From NCBI GenBank assembly GCA_947089135.1, contig CAMUJF010000004.1, positions 62,001 through 126,000 of the forward strand: a stretch of DNA of 64,000 bases, given 5' to 3'. The DNA is from an uncultured Clostridia bacterium. Lineage in GTDB: Bacteria > Bacillota > Clostridia > Oscillospirales > Ruminococcaceae. This document shows positions 1-8,471 of this stretch, in pieces (the stretch's first letter is position 1; every line of letters starts with the position of its first letter). Position numbers and translations under genes: made by a program. The notes below the pieces were generated by a model that saw nothing but the letters and a program-made list of their open reading frames with translations, made no database searches and was not told the DNA's origin.

Positions 1-1268
1 TTATCCTCATACTGCCCGTTCATTTTTTGCAGCACGGTAGCCTTTCCGTGGACGTTCTCGTCGTGTGAAAAGGGCAGCAGATAATTTTCACCGTAATAAT
101 ACATCATTGAAAAAGTAAGCCTGTGGTAGTCCCGCGTTCTGTATTCGGGAGCCGTTCTGAAATAATTCAGCGTATCGTTCATAAAGCCCATGTCCCACTT
201 GTAGTCGAAGCCCAGACCGCCGCTGTTTGCAGACTTTGTCACGCCGGGATAATTGGTGGAGTCCTCCGCAATAAGAATGCAATTTGGTATGCGCTCCTTG
301 AGACCCTTGTTCATGACCTTAATAAATTCAACTCCGCGTCCGTTAACGCCGCGTTTTTCTTCGCCCTGCCAGTAAAGTATCCTGCTTATGGCGTCCATTC
401 TTATGCCGTCGAAGTGAAATTCCTTAAGCCAGTAATACGCGCAGGACTGCAAAAAACTGCGCACCTCTCCGCGGGAATGCATAAAATTGCTGCTGCCCCA
501 TTCGCTTACCCCAACGTCGCTGTGGGGATATTCATATAATGCAGTGCCGTCGTAATTTCCTATACCGTAACTGTCAACGGCGAAGTGTACGGGAACAAAA
601 TCCATAATAACACCGATATTGTTTTGGTGGCACTTATCCACAAGCTCCATAAGCTGTTCAGCGCTGCCGTAACGCGAGGTGGGACTGAAAAAGCCGGTAT
701 TCTGATAACCCCATGATTCGTCGCAGGGGTGCTCGCTCAGCGGCATAAACTCGATATAGTTGTAACCCATTCCCTTGACGTATGGAATGAGTATATCCGC
801 AAGCTCGCTGTAGCTGTACCATGAACCGTCTTCTTTTCTTCGCCACGATCCTATATGCATTTCATAAATATTGAGGGGTTTGTTTTTACAGTCCGTCCTG
901 CCGTTCAGCCATTTTTCGTCTCCGAAGCTGTAGGAGTTCAGGTCGGTAAGCACCGACTTGAATTCGGGACGAAGCTCCATTCCGAAGCCGTAAATATCGC
1001 AGTGATCGGTATAACCTCCCCGTTTGTCATATATCCTGTGGAGATATTTCATTCCCTTTTCCGCATTTTCGGCGTACAGTTCAAAAAAGTTTCCGTCGTT
1101 TACACGGTTCATTTCCCATTCCTGCCAGTCTGTGAAGTCTCCAAGCAAAGCCACCCTTTGCGCGCCGGGAGCAAACACTCTGAAAACATATCCTTTATCC
1201 TGCCTGTGTGCGCCTAAGTATTCGTAAGCATCAAATACAGTTCCCGTGTAAAATCCGTACAGATCCAT
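1..1268 (-). CDS. glgB: 1,4-alpha-glucan branching enzyme, second copy (3' end outside window)
   Basis: Glycogen branching enzyme (GH13), which transfers alpha-1,4 chains to alpha-1,6 positions. About 422 N-terminal residues are in the window. An N-terminal CBM48-type segment (GYVFRVFAPGAQRVALLGDF) is followed by the start of the catalytic barrel, with TSRYGS, IGVIMDFVPVHF and the nucleophile motif FDGIRMDAI. It differs clearly from the complete GlgB at 6009-8084, so the two are paralogs rather than a recent duplication. The ATG at 1266-1268 is preceded by GGAGG. It is divergent from a TetR-type regulator that may control it. The partial length is due only to the window edge. Confidence 0.93.
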   Translation of the reverse strand, partial: MDLYGFYTGTVFDAYEYLGAHRQDKGYVFRVFAPGAQRVALLGDFTDWQEWEMNRVNDGNFFELYAENAEKGMKYLHRIYDKRGGYTDHCDIYGFGMELRPEFKSVLTDLNSYSFGDEKWLNGRTDCKNKPLNIYEMHIGSWRRKEDGSWYSYSELADILIPYVKGMGYNYIEFMPLSEHPCDESWGYQNTGFFSPTSRYGSAEQLMELVDKCHQNNIGVIMDFVPVHFAVDSYGIGNYDGTALYEYPHSDVGVSEWGSSNFMHSRGEVRSFLQSCAYYWLKEFHFDGIRMDAISRILYWQGEEKRGVNGRGVEFIKVMNKGLKERIPNCILIAEDSTNYPGVTKSANSGGLGFDYKWDMGFMNDTLNYFRTAPEYRTRDYHRLTFSMMYYYGENYLLPFSHDENVHGKATVLQKMNGQYED

Positions 1269-1288
1269 TTTTACCCTCCGTTTTGTTT

Positions 1289-1385
1289 GACTATAGTTGT
1301 TTATTATGCTATAATCAATTATATAAAAACATTCAGGCAAATTCAATCGGCAATTGTCGTTTTATGTCTATTATGCGACTATAGT
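1289..1385. promoter_or_regulatory. Paired ACTATAGT boxes in the divergent glgB/TetR intergenic region
   Basis: The self-complementary octamer ACTATAGT, in both cases preceded by G, occurs at 1290-1297 and 1378-1385, once near each divergent gene. This is a plausible operator pair for the adjacent TetR-family protein. Binding is inferred from position and symmetry only. Confidence 0.35.
1318..1346 (-). promoter_or_regulatory. Promoter of the partial glgB
   Basis: On the minus strand TTGAAT (1341-1346) and TATAAT (1318-1323) are 17 bases apart, about 50 bases upstream of the start codon. The consensus match is good; the assignment to this gene is by position. Confidence 0.6.
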
Positions 1386-1417
1386 AAAAAACAGTCTATT
1401 TTTATTGGGAGGATACA

Positions 1418-1975
1418 ATGGATCTGCGTATACAGAAAACCCAAAAAAGTATTATAAACTCATTTTTGACACTGCGCTCAAAAAAGCCCCTCGAACGGAT
1501 AACCGTTAAGGAGCTGTCAAATGCCGCTCAGATAAATAAGGCGACATTTTATCTGCACTATAAGGATATTTACGACCTGTCCGAAGCTCTTGAAAACGAG
1601 CTGTTTGAAAATGTTTTCAACAGCATAGAACACCCCGACGCGGTCGTGTCCGACCCGAAGACGTTCGTTAAAGAATTGATCGAGGGATTTACCGCAAATC
1701 AAACGCTTATTGATATCATATTTTCAAACGAACGTCGCAGTATTCTTGTGGACAGAATAGAAAAAGAACTTAAAAAATTCCTGTTTGAAAAGCACCCGGA
1801 ATACGAGAACGTTGCCGAAATAAACGTACTGCTGACGTATTCCATAAAGGGCGGCTATTACGCCTTTGCAGAAAATGCGAAGTACGATACAGACAAGCTT
1901 GTATCTGCAATAAGCGACACCACGGAATATATAACCAAACGTATTGCACTGATAAGCGAGGAATACGCCAAATAA
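1418..1975 (+). CDS. TetR/AcrR-family transcriptional regulator
   Basis: A 185-residue DNA-binding regulator. Residues 1-55 form the TetR-type helix-turn-helix (ITVKELSNAAQINKATFYLH, then YKDIYDL), and the rest is a helical ligand/dimer domain without recognisable specificity. Length is normal for the family. The start ATG follows GGGAGG. It is transcribed divergently from the partial glgB, with 149 bases between the starts, and is convergent with glgA. Control of the neighbouring glgB is inferred from this arrangement; the effector is unknown. Confidence 0.88.
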   Translation: MDLRIQKTQKSIINSFLTLRSKKPLERITVKELSNAAQINKATFYLHYKDIYDLSEALENELFENVFNSIEHPDAVVSDPKTFVKELIEGFTANQTLIDIIFSNERRSILVDRIEKELKKFLFEKHPEYENVAEINVLLTYSIKGGYYAFAENAKYDTDKLVSAISDTTEYITKRIALISEEYAK

Positions 1976-2007
1976 AAGCGTACCGCTTTTGAACGGTACG
2001 CTTTTAA
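1974..2007. terminator. Bidirectional terminator between the TetR gene and glgA
   Basis: A 12-bp inverted repeat (AAAAGCGTACCG / CGGTACGCTTTT) with a short loop, A/T-rich at both ends, overlaps the TetR stop codon and lies just after the convergent glgA stop. Confidence 0.8.
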
Positions 2008-2027
2008 AATTCATATTAATTCGGATA

Positions 2028-3452
2028 TTATTCGTGTCCCGCAAGCTCCCTGTAGAGACCCATGTACAGCTCCGCGGATACCGCCCAGCTGTAGTCGTTC
2101 TTCATTGCGGCAACTACAAGGTTTTTCCACTCGGACTTGTTGTAGTAGTAATCCTTTGCGCGGCGTACAGCGTCAAACATATCATGAGCGTTGTAGGTCT
2201 TGAAAGTGAAACCGTTTCCGTTCTCTCCGCCTGCGTCGCGGATACTATCGCGAAGACCGCCTGTCTCACGGACGATAGGAATAGTACCGTACCGCAGCGA
2301 TATCATCTGAGCAAGTCCGCAGGGCTCGCTCTGGGACGGCATGAGGAACATATCCGCCGACGAGTAAATTCTTCTCGCAAGATCGGGAATGAATCCGATA
2401 GTCGCGCTTACTTTGTCGGGGTGTCTCCAAGCCATTTCCTTGAAGAAGTCCTCATAGATCTTTTCGCCCGAACCCAGTATCGCAAACTTGCAGCCCATGT
2501 TCACCATGTCCTCAAAGACATACTTGATGAGGTCGATACCCTTGTGGGAAACAAATCTTGTGATTATACCGATAACAGGCTCGTCGCCCTCCTGGAGATG
2601 CAGTTCGTTAAGCAGAGCCTTTTTGCACTCTGCCTTGCCCTTAAGGTTCTTCACGGAGAAGTTCTTTGTCAGCAGCGGATCCTTTTCGGGATCAAATGTA
2701 TCAACGTCGATACCGTTCAGGAAACCGCAAAGCTTATACTGCTTGTTGACAAGAGCTCTATCCAAACCGTGGGAATACCAAGGGTCGAGGATCTCCCATG
2801 CGTAGCTGGGGGAAACCGTTGTTATCTTGTCTGCGCACTCGAACGCGCCTTTCATCAGGTTCACGCAGCCGTCGTATTCAAGCAGCTTGGTGTGGTACAT
2901 GGGAATGCCCAAAACCTCGTTGAGAACTTCCATGCCGTATTTGCCCTGATACTGGATATTATGGATAGTGAACACGGTCTTGATGTTGTCGTAGCCGTAC
3001 TGATATTTGTAGAACACGTTGTAGTAAACGGGAACAAGCGCGGTCTGCCAGTCGTTGCAGTTGATGACTTCGGGCTTCCAGCCGATGTGCTTGAGCATTT
3101 CCATAATCGCTCTTGACAGGAACACGAAACGCTCGCAGTCGTCGTAAAAGCCGTAGAGACCGTCTCTGCCGAAGTAGTATTCGTTGTCCAACAGATAGTA
3201 GATAACACCGTTTACTTCGCCCTTGAACACGCCGCAGTACTGTCTGCGCCAGCCAACGTCAACGGTAAAGTTCGTGATAAATTCAAGGGACGAACGAAGC
3301 TCAGGCTTAACGTTTTTGTAGAGCGGAAGAACCACGCGGCAATCCTGTCCCGCTTTGTTGAGCGCGCGGGGAAGAGAGCCGGCAACGTCTGCAAGTCCGC
3401 CCGAAGCGGCATAAGGAACAGCTTCCGACGCAGCATATAAAATGTTTATCAT
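2028..3452 (-). CDS. glgA: Glycogen synthase (ADP-glucose type)
   Basis: Adds glucosyl units from ADP-glucose to a growing alpha-1,4-glucan in the cytoplasm. The 474-residue length is typical of GT5 glycogen synthases. The N-terminus carries the ADP-glucose loop variant ASGGLADVAGSLPRAL, where the usual KxGGL is ASGGL. The C-terminal GT-B half has GIITRFVSHKGIDL, the SQSEPCGL motif (catalytic Glu region) and YGTIPIVRETGGL. It is the last gene of glgB-glgC-glgD-glgA, 57 bases after glgD, and ends at a bidirectional terminator. Confidence 0.95.
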   Translation of the reverse strand: MINILYAASEAVPYAASGGLADVAGSLPRALNKAGQDCRVVLPLYKNVKPELRSSLEFITNFTVDVGWRRQYCGVFKGEVNGVIYYLLDNEYYFGRDGLYGFYDDCERFVFLSRAIMEMLKHIGWKPEVINCNDWQTALVPVYYNVFYKYQYGYDNIKTVFTIHNIQYQGKYGMEVLNEVLGIPMYHTKLLEYDGCVNLMKGAFECADKITTVSPSYAWEILDPWYSHGLDRALVNKQYKLCGFLNGIDVDTFDPEKDPLLTKNFSVKNLKGKAECKKALLNELHLQEGDEPVIGIITRFVSHKGIDLIKYVFEDMVNMGCKFAILGSGEKIYEDFFKEMAWRHPDKVSATIGFIPDLARRIYSSADMFLMPSQSEPCGLAQMISLRYGTIPIVRETGGLRDSIRDAGGENGNGFTFKTYNAHDMFDAVRRAKDYYYNKSEWKNLVVAAMKNDYSWAVSAELYMGLYRELAGHE

Positions 3453-3509
3453 AGCTTAACAAGTCCTTTCCTATTAAATGCAAGAGATTTCAGAGGCAGG
3501 AAACAAGGA

Positions 3510-4634
3510 TCAGATAACCGCACCCTTGCCAAGGAACAGCGGGTAATTCTGAGAACCGGTGAGCATTCTCATATCGCTGATCTTAACGATCTTATCCGTA
3601 ATAACGTTATTGATATCGCACTTTGCGCCGATCGAAGTATCCTGCATAAGTATAGAATTCTTGACTACCGCACCCTTGCCTATCTTTACTCCGCGGAAGA
3701 GTACGCAGTTCTCAACAGTACCCTCGATAATACATCCGTCACCGATAAGGGAATTTTTAACGCTTGCTCCGATACCGAACTTTGTGGGCGGGTTATCGCG
3801 TACCTTTGTGTAAACGGGTCTGTTTTCGGGGAACAGCTTGGAGCGGTTGTCGCTGTTGAGCAGAGACATATTCGCCTTGTAGAAGGTCTCCATGGACGTG
3901 ATCTTGCAGAAGAATCCGTCGTGACGGTACGCCATGATCTTATACTCGTGAGTTCTGCCCTGAAGTATAGCCTGCTCAAAGCTGTACAGGCTCTTTGAAG
4001 CCGCTTCGAGAACGATATTTTTAAGAAACTCTTTTGACAGTACAAACATATTCAGGGAGATATTGCAGGCTCCGCTGATATGGGGATTGAGCAGTACGTC
4101 CACCACTCTGCCGTCGTCGTTTATGCTGAACACAGTGGCGTTCTGAGCCTGCTCTGATGTGATAACGTCCTTTGCGTATACGGCGGTGATGTCCGCACCG
4201 TTTTCGATGTGGTAATCAACTACCTTTGAGAAGTCGATGCTTGTAACAGCGTCGCAGTCGGACAGTACCACATAGTCGGCATTGGAGGTCTTGATGAAGT
4301 TCCACACGCCGTAGAGAGCCTCCAGTCTGCCGCGGTACATACCGCTCTGAACGTGGCTGAAAGGCGGAAGCAGGTGAAGACCGCCTATCTTTCTTGCCAG
4401 ATCCCATTCTCTGCCGCTTCCAAGGTGGTCAAGCAGGGATTGGTAGTTGGACTTTGTGATAACGCCTACCTCGTCGATACCGCTGTTAACCATATTGGAG
4501 AGCGGGAAGTCGATAAGGCGGTAGCGTCCGCCGAAAAGCACCGAACCCATAGTTCTTTCCTTGGTCAGATCGGGAATCGTGCTGTCGTGCATATTTGAGA
4601 AAATCAAACCTAAAACACTTCTGTTGCTGCTCAT
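3510..4634 (-). CDS. glgD: Glucose-1-phosphate adenylyltransferase subunit GlgD
   Basis: A 374-residue paralog of GlgC. In Firmicutes that have both, GlgD acts as a partner or regulatory subunit and is itself poorly active. The nucleotidyltransferase fold is recognisable (GGRYRLIDFPLSNMVNSGID, DYVVLSDCDAV), but the N-terminal GGxGxRL nucleotide loop of GlgC is replaced by LIFSNMHDSTIPDLT. A left-handed beta-helix with isoleucine-rich hexapeptides follows (GDGCIIEGTVENCVL, GKGAVVKNSIL). It lies between glgC and glgA. Its ribosome-binding region contains a hairpin (separate entry). The loss of the loop is family-typical, not a local defect. Confidence 0.94.
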   Translation of the reverse strand: MSSNRSVLGLIFSNMHDSTIPDLTKERTMGSVLFGGRYRLIDFPLSNMVNSGIDEVGVITKSNYQSLLDHLGSGREWDLARKIGGLHLLPPFSHVQSGMYRGRLEALYGVWNFIKTSNADYVVLSDCDAVTSIDFSKVVDYHIENGADITAVYAKDVITSEQAQNATVFSINDDGRVVDVLLNPHISGACNISLNMFVLSKEFLKNIVLEAASKSLYSFEQAILQGRTHEYKIMAYRHDGFFCKITSMETFYKANMSLLNSDNRSKLFPENRPVYTKVRDNPPTKFGIGASVKNSLIGDGCIIEGTVENCVLFRGVKIGKGAVVKNSILMQDTSIGAKCDINNVITDKIVKISDMRMLTGSQNYPLFLGKGAVI

Positions 4635-4645
4635 AATTATTTTCC

Positions 4646-4674
4646 ATGCTCCCGAACGGGAGCATAACTCCTTT
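4646..4674 (-). promoter_or_regulatory. Hairpin between Shine-Dalgarno and start codon of glgD
   Basis: On the minus strand AAAGGAGT (4667-4674) is followed by a perfect 9-bp inverted repeat ATGCTCCCG/CGGGAGCAT (4646-4665) and then the ATG at 4632-4634. The linear distance from Shine-Dalgarno to ATG is over 30 bases, but folding the hairpin would bring them to a workable distance. The sequence is clear; a role in translation control is inference. Confidence 0.55.
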
Positions 4675-4770
4675 CACCTAATGTTTAAAATGGTTCTGCA
4701 AACCGTTTGCGGCTTTGAGCCGCTGTGGTTTTGTTCGGAGAAAATACGCGCCCGAATTGCGCACCCTGTG

Positions 4771-5976
4771 TCAGATGTTTTCCGAAATTATCTGCTTGGG
4801 AAGAACCTTTGCGTCCGCGGAAATGGTGATGTTGTGTCCGACTACGGCAATGCCCCAGTCGTCGCGGTTCTCAATGGTTTCGGGTCTTGCGCCTATCTGC
4901 GCTCCGGCTTCGACAACGCAGTTCTCGCCCACGATAGCGTATTCAACGATAGCGCCCGACTTGATAACGGAGCCCGGCATGATGATTGAGTCTGTAACCG
5001 TAGCTCCCGACTCAACGGTAACGCCCTCGAACAGAATGGAGAAGTCCACCGTACCGTTAACGGAGCAGCCGTCCGTCACCATAGAATTCTCTATAGCAGC
5101 ATCAGCGCCGATATACTGGGGAGGCATAATAGGATTTCTGGAGTACATCTTCCAGTCGGGATCGTACAGATCTATGGGAATATTGGGGTTGAGCAGATCC
5201 ATGTTTGCTTCCCAAAGGGAATCGAGAGTGCCAACGTCCTTCCAGTAACCGTCAAATGTGTAGGCGACCATTTTCTCGTTAGCCTTGAGCATATTGGGAA
5301 TGATGGCCTTGCCGAAGTCCTTGTCCTCTTCGGGATTGTTCTCGTTGTCGATAAGATACTGCTTCAGCTTGCTCCATGTGAAGATGTAGATACCCATTGA
5401 AGCCAGCGTGGAGCGGGGATTCTTGGGCTTTTCCTCAAAGTCAACGATATTGTCGTCATCGTCGGTTATCATGATGCCGAAACGGGAAGCCTCCTCTTTA
5501 GGAACATCAAGAACGGCAATAGTTGCGTCGGCATTCTTAGCCTTATGGAAATCCAGCATTTTGTTGTAGTCCATTTTGTAGATATGGTCGCCCGAAAGAA
5601 TTATAACATATTCGGGAGCGTAACGGTCAACAAAAGCGATGTTCTGGTAGATAGCGTTTGCGGTTCCCTTGTACCATTCAGCGCCCAGAGCGGTCTGGTA
5701 AGGAGGCAGACAGTGCGCTCCGCCGTACTGCTTGTCAAGGTCCCATGGCTGACCGTTGCCGATATAATCGTTAAGTACCAAAGGCTGGTACTGGGTAAGT
5801 ACGCCTACGGTGTCAATACCCGAATTTACACAGTTTGAAAGGGGAAAGTCAATAATGCGGTATTTTCCTCCGTAGGGAACGGCAGGCTTTGCCATGTCGT
5901 GGGTAAGAGCGTACAGACGGCTTCCCTGACCGCCCGCAAGCAGCATCGCAACGCATTCTTTCTTAGTTGTATACAT
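4771..5976 (-). CDS. glgC: Glucose-1-phosphate adenylyltransferase
   Basis: Makes ADP-glucose from ATP and glucose-1-phosphate, the committed step of glycogen synthesis. The 401 residues carry the nucleotide loop AGGQGSRLYALT, the sugar-phosphate region GGKYRIIDFPLSNCVNSGID, the metal/catalytic segment ILSGDHIYKMDY, and FEEKP. The C-terminal left-handed beta-helix carries the allosteric region. The start ATG has an ideal AGGAGG nine bases upstream. It sits 32 bases after glgB and 136 bases before glgD, in the same operon. Confidence 0.96.
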   Translation of the reverse strand: MYTTKKECVAMLLAGGQGSRLYALTHDMAKPAVPYGGKYRIIDFPLSNCVNSGIDTVGVLTQYQPLVLNDYIGNGQPWDLDKQYGGAHCLPPYQTALGAEWYKGTANAIYQNIAFVDRYAPEYVIILSGDHIYKMDYNKMLDFHKAKNADATIAVLDVPKEEASRFGIMITDDDDNIVDFEEKPKNPRSTLASMGIYIFTWSKLKQYLIDNENNPEEDKDFGKAIIPNMLKANEKMVAYTFDGYWKDVGTLDSLWEANMDLLNPNIPIDLYDPDWKMYSRNPIMPPQYIGADAAIENSMVTDGCSVNGTVDFSILFEGVTVESGATVTDSIIMPGSVIKSGAIVEYAIVGENCVVEAGAQIGARPETIENRDDWGIAVVGHNITISADAKVLPKQIISENI

Positions 5977-6008
5977 TAGTTATATCCTCCTCATGTTTCA
6001 TGTTGGGA

Positions 6009-8084
6009 TTATTTTTTGCTTTTGGGATTTGCTTTTCCTGATTTTCCTGTTTTGCCCGCCGGCTTTTTCGCCGCAGGCTTGGAAGCTCCGGCTGCTGTTT
6101 GGGGTTTCGCCTCCTTTGCGGTTGATTTTGTTTTATCGGCAGACGCTTCTGCGTCCGTTTTGACTTTTTCGGTACGCTTTTTCTTGGGCGTAACGGTGAA
6201 ATACATTACGCTCATTGCAGGTATATCCATAACTATGGACTGCTCGTAGCCGTGCATAGCGTAGTCCTCGGATTTAAGCTTTCCGTTCTGGACAAGTCCG
6301 GTTCCGCCGTATTTAACGTCGTCGCTGGAAAGTACCTGCTCGTACACGCCCTCATAAGGAACTCCTATGCGGTAACCGTCCCGCGCGACCGGAACGAAGT
6401 TGCACACCGCCACTATCTCCTTGCCGTTTCTGTCTATACGCCTGAACGAGATAACGCTCTGCATATAGTCGTCGTGGCATATCCAAGAGAAGCCTTCCCA
6501 TGATTCGTCGTTCTCCCAAAGCGGAGAAGCGCTGAGGTAAAATTTGTTAAGGTCTCTGCTGAAATCCTGTATTTTTCTGTGATTGTCGTAGTCAAGCAGC
6601 AGCCAGTCAAGACCCTGCTTGAAATTCCACTCGATGACCTGAGCGAATTCGCTGCCCATAAAGTTCAGCTTTTTGCCGGGGTGAGCGAACATATATCCGA
6701 GGAAAGCGCGCAGAGAAGCGAATTTTTCCTCCATGCTCCTGCCGCTCATCTTATTGAACAGCGATGCCTTTCCGTGTACTACCTCGTCGTGGGATATGGG
6801 AAGTATATAGTTTTCGCTGAAGCTGTAGAAGAACGAGAACGTAAGCTTTCCGTGATTGTTTGCGCGGAAAATGGGATCCATTTTCATGTAGTCCATCATA
6901 TCGTTCATCCAGCCCATGTTCCACTTGAAGTTGAAGCCCAGACCGCCTACGTCCGCAGGCTTTGTTACCAACGGCCATGCGGTTGATTCCTCCGCTATCA
7001 TAAGTATGTTTCCGCATCTTCCGAAAACTGCCGTGTTAAGCTTTCTCAGGAACTCTATCGCCTCATAGTTCTCGTTGCCGCCGTCCTTGTTGGGACGCCA
7101 TTCTCTGCGGTCGTAGTCAAGGTACAGCATTGAAGCCACCGCGTCCACACGCAGACCGTCTATATGGAATTTCTCCAGCCAGTAAACGGCGTTGGAGATA
7201 AGGAACGACTGCACTTCCGGCTTACCGAAATCGAACACTCTCGTTCCCCATGAAGTGTGTTCTTTCTTAAGCGGATCGGCGTACTCATAACAGCAGTCGC
7301 CGTCGAACTCGAAAAGTCCCGCAGCGTCCTTGGGGAAGTGGGCGGGCACCCAGTCAAGGATAACGCCTATTCCCGCCTGATGGAACATATCCACCATTTT
7401 CATCATGTCCTCGGGAGTGCCGTAGCGCGACGTAGGCGCGTAGTAGCCGATTATCTGATAGCCCCAAGAGCCGTCAAAGGGGTACTCCGCCAGAGGCATA
7501 AGCTCAAGGTGAGTGTACCCCATATCCTGAAGATAGGGTATCATCTCCTCGGCAAATTTAACATAGCTGAACGGCTCTCCGTTTTCATAGGTTCTCCACG
7601 AACCAAGATGAGCCTCGTAAATATTCATGGGACTGCGGTAGATGTTCTTGGAATCTCTTTCCTTGAACCACTTTTCGTCTCCCCATTTATAGCTGTCGAT
7701 ATCAAAATATTTAGTCGCCGTATTGGGACGGGTCTCCATGTGCGTACCGAACGGATCGGCTTTCATTACAACGCTTCTGTGAGCGGTCTCAACGCTGTAT
7801 TTATATGCAAAATACTGCTCCACATCAGGCAGGAATATTTCCCACACCGTAGGGTCTGCAAGCTGTTCCATAGGATTTTTGCTGCGATCCCAGCTGTTGA
7901 AATCGCCGACAATTGAAACGGATTTTGCATGGGGAGCCCATACTCTGAAGAACACGCCGTCCTTTCCGTCCTTTTTGCCCTTGTGCGCGCCGAAGAAATC
8001 GAACGCTGTATAATTGGTGCCTTCATGAAAGACGTGGAGTGGAAACTCATATCCCTCCGCAAATGTTTTGCCGTTTTTTGCCAT
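6009..8084 (-). CDS. glgB: 1,4-alpha-glucan branching enzyme
   Basis: Complete GH13 branching enzyme, 691 residues. In order: a CBM48 domain (VFFRVWAPHAKSVSIVGDFN), then the catalytic barrel with IGVILDWVPAHFPKD, nucleophile GLRVDAV, acid/base MIAEEST and PISHDEV, then an all-beta C-terminal domain. A tail of about 50 residues is rich in Lys, Ala and Pro, which is unusual and probably disordered. I chose the ATG at 8082-8084 because AAGGAG lies eight bases upstream and the open frame before it is leader sequence. It is the first gene of the glgBCDA operon. Confidence 0.95.
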   Translation of the reverse strand: MAKNGKTFAEGYEFPLHVFHEGTNYTAFDFFGAHKGKKDGKDGVFFRVWAPHAKSVSIVGDFNSWDRSKNPMEQLADPTVWEIFLPDVEQYFAYKYSVETAHRSVVMKADPFGTHMETRPNTATKYFDIDSYKWGDEKWFKERDSKNIYRSPMNIYEAHLGSWRTYENGEPFSYVKFAEEMIPYLQDMGYTHLELMPLAEYPFDGSWGYQIIGYYAPTSRYGTPEDMMKMVDMFHQAGIGVILDWVPAHFPKDAAGLFEFDGDCCYEYADPLKKEHTSWGTRVFDFGKPEVQSFLISNAVYWLEKFHIDGLRVDAVASMLYLDYDRREWRPNKDGGNENYEAIEFLRKLNTAVFGRCGNILMIAEESTAWPLVTKPADVGGLGFNFKWNMGWMNDMMDYMKMDPIFRANNHGKLTFSFFYSFSENYILPISHDEVVHGKASLFNKMSGRSMEEKFASLRAFLGYMFAHPGKKLNFMGSEFAQVIEWNFKQGLDWLLLDYDNHRKIQDFSRDLNKFYLSASPLWENDESWEGFSWICHDDYMQSVISFRRIDRNGKEIVAVCNFVPVARDGYRIGVPYEGVYEQVLSSDDVKYGGTGLVQNGKLKSEDYAMHGYEQSIVMDIPAMSVMYFTVTPKKKRTEKVKTDAEASADKTKSTAKEAKPQTAAGASKPAAKKPAGKTGKSGKANPKSKK

Positions 8085-8195
8085 ATTAAAAGCTCCTTCA
8101 ACGAGGGGCAAAGTTCCGCTGCCCCGTAATTTAACAAACTCCGCGGGGCGGAGCCCCTTTTGACCCATGCGGAAAACGATATTCCGCGCCGAAAA

Positions 8196-8244
8196 ACCGT
8201 GATATGTCCTGTTGTTTCCGATACGGCGGACATTATGCCACGGT
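8196..8244 (-). promoter_or_regulatory. Structured leader of glgBCDA (bulged hairpin)
   Basis: Between the promoter and the glgB start lies about 170 bases of leader. It begins with nested inverted repeats ACCGTG/CACGGT (outer) and ATGTCC/GGACAT (inner), at 8196-8201/8239-8244 and 8204-8209/8228-8233. Further GC-rich hairpins follow towards glgB, namely GCGGAA/TTCCGC, GGGGC/GCCCC and GGGGCA/TGCCCC. No known riboswitch consensus is recognised. The rest of 8085-8471 holds only the promoter and an operator-like palindrome. Confidence 0.45.
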
Positions 8245-8263
8245 CATGCTTCTTTATGTTTAT

Positions 8264-8292
8264 ATTTTAACAGATTATGTATCAAAAAGCAA
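8264..8292 (-). promoter_or_regulatory. Promoter of the glgBCDA operon
   Basis: TTGCTT (8287-8292) and TAAAAT (8264-8269) on the minus strand are separated by exactly 17 bases. This is the best candidate for the whole glycogen operon; no other comparable site is seen before glgC, glgD or glgA. Confidence 0.65.
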
Positions 8293-8341
8293 GCCTTTTA
8301 GTAAGTTTTTATAACATTGATGTAAAAATTTTACTCAATTA

Positions 8342-8354
8342 GTGCATAATGCAC
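8342..8354. promoter_or_regulatory. Perfect palindrome GTGCATAATGCAC upstream of the glg promoter
   Basis: A 13-base perfect palindrome centred about 55 bases upstream of the glgBCDA -35 box, in otherwise very AT-rich DNA. Its position would suit an activator site. No cognate regulator is identified. Confidence 0.35.
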
Positions 8355-8471
8355 AAAATTTTTACAATTAAAAAGGTTATAAAATACATTTTTAGTATTT
8401 AATTTCAATTTATAGTATAATTTTACATTAAAAATGTGAAAAATCAACAACATAAACGGAAATTTTGCAGG

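Noticed and set aside
1989..3116. 375-codon plus-strand open frame opposite glgA
   Set aside because: It overlaps glgA almost entirely and shows no protein family; glgA has all conserved motifs.
8085..8168. Upstream extension of GlgB by 28 residues from an earlier in-frame start
   Set aside because: The extension has no family similarity and lies in a hairpin-rich leader. The ATG at 8082-8084 has a proper ribosome site.
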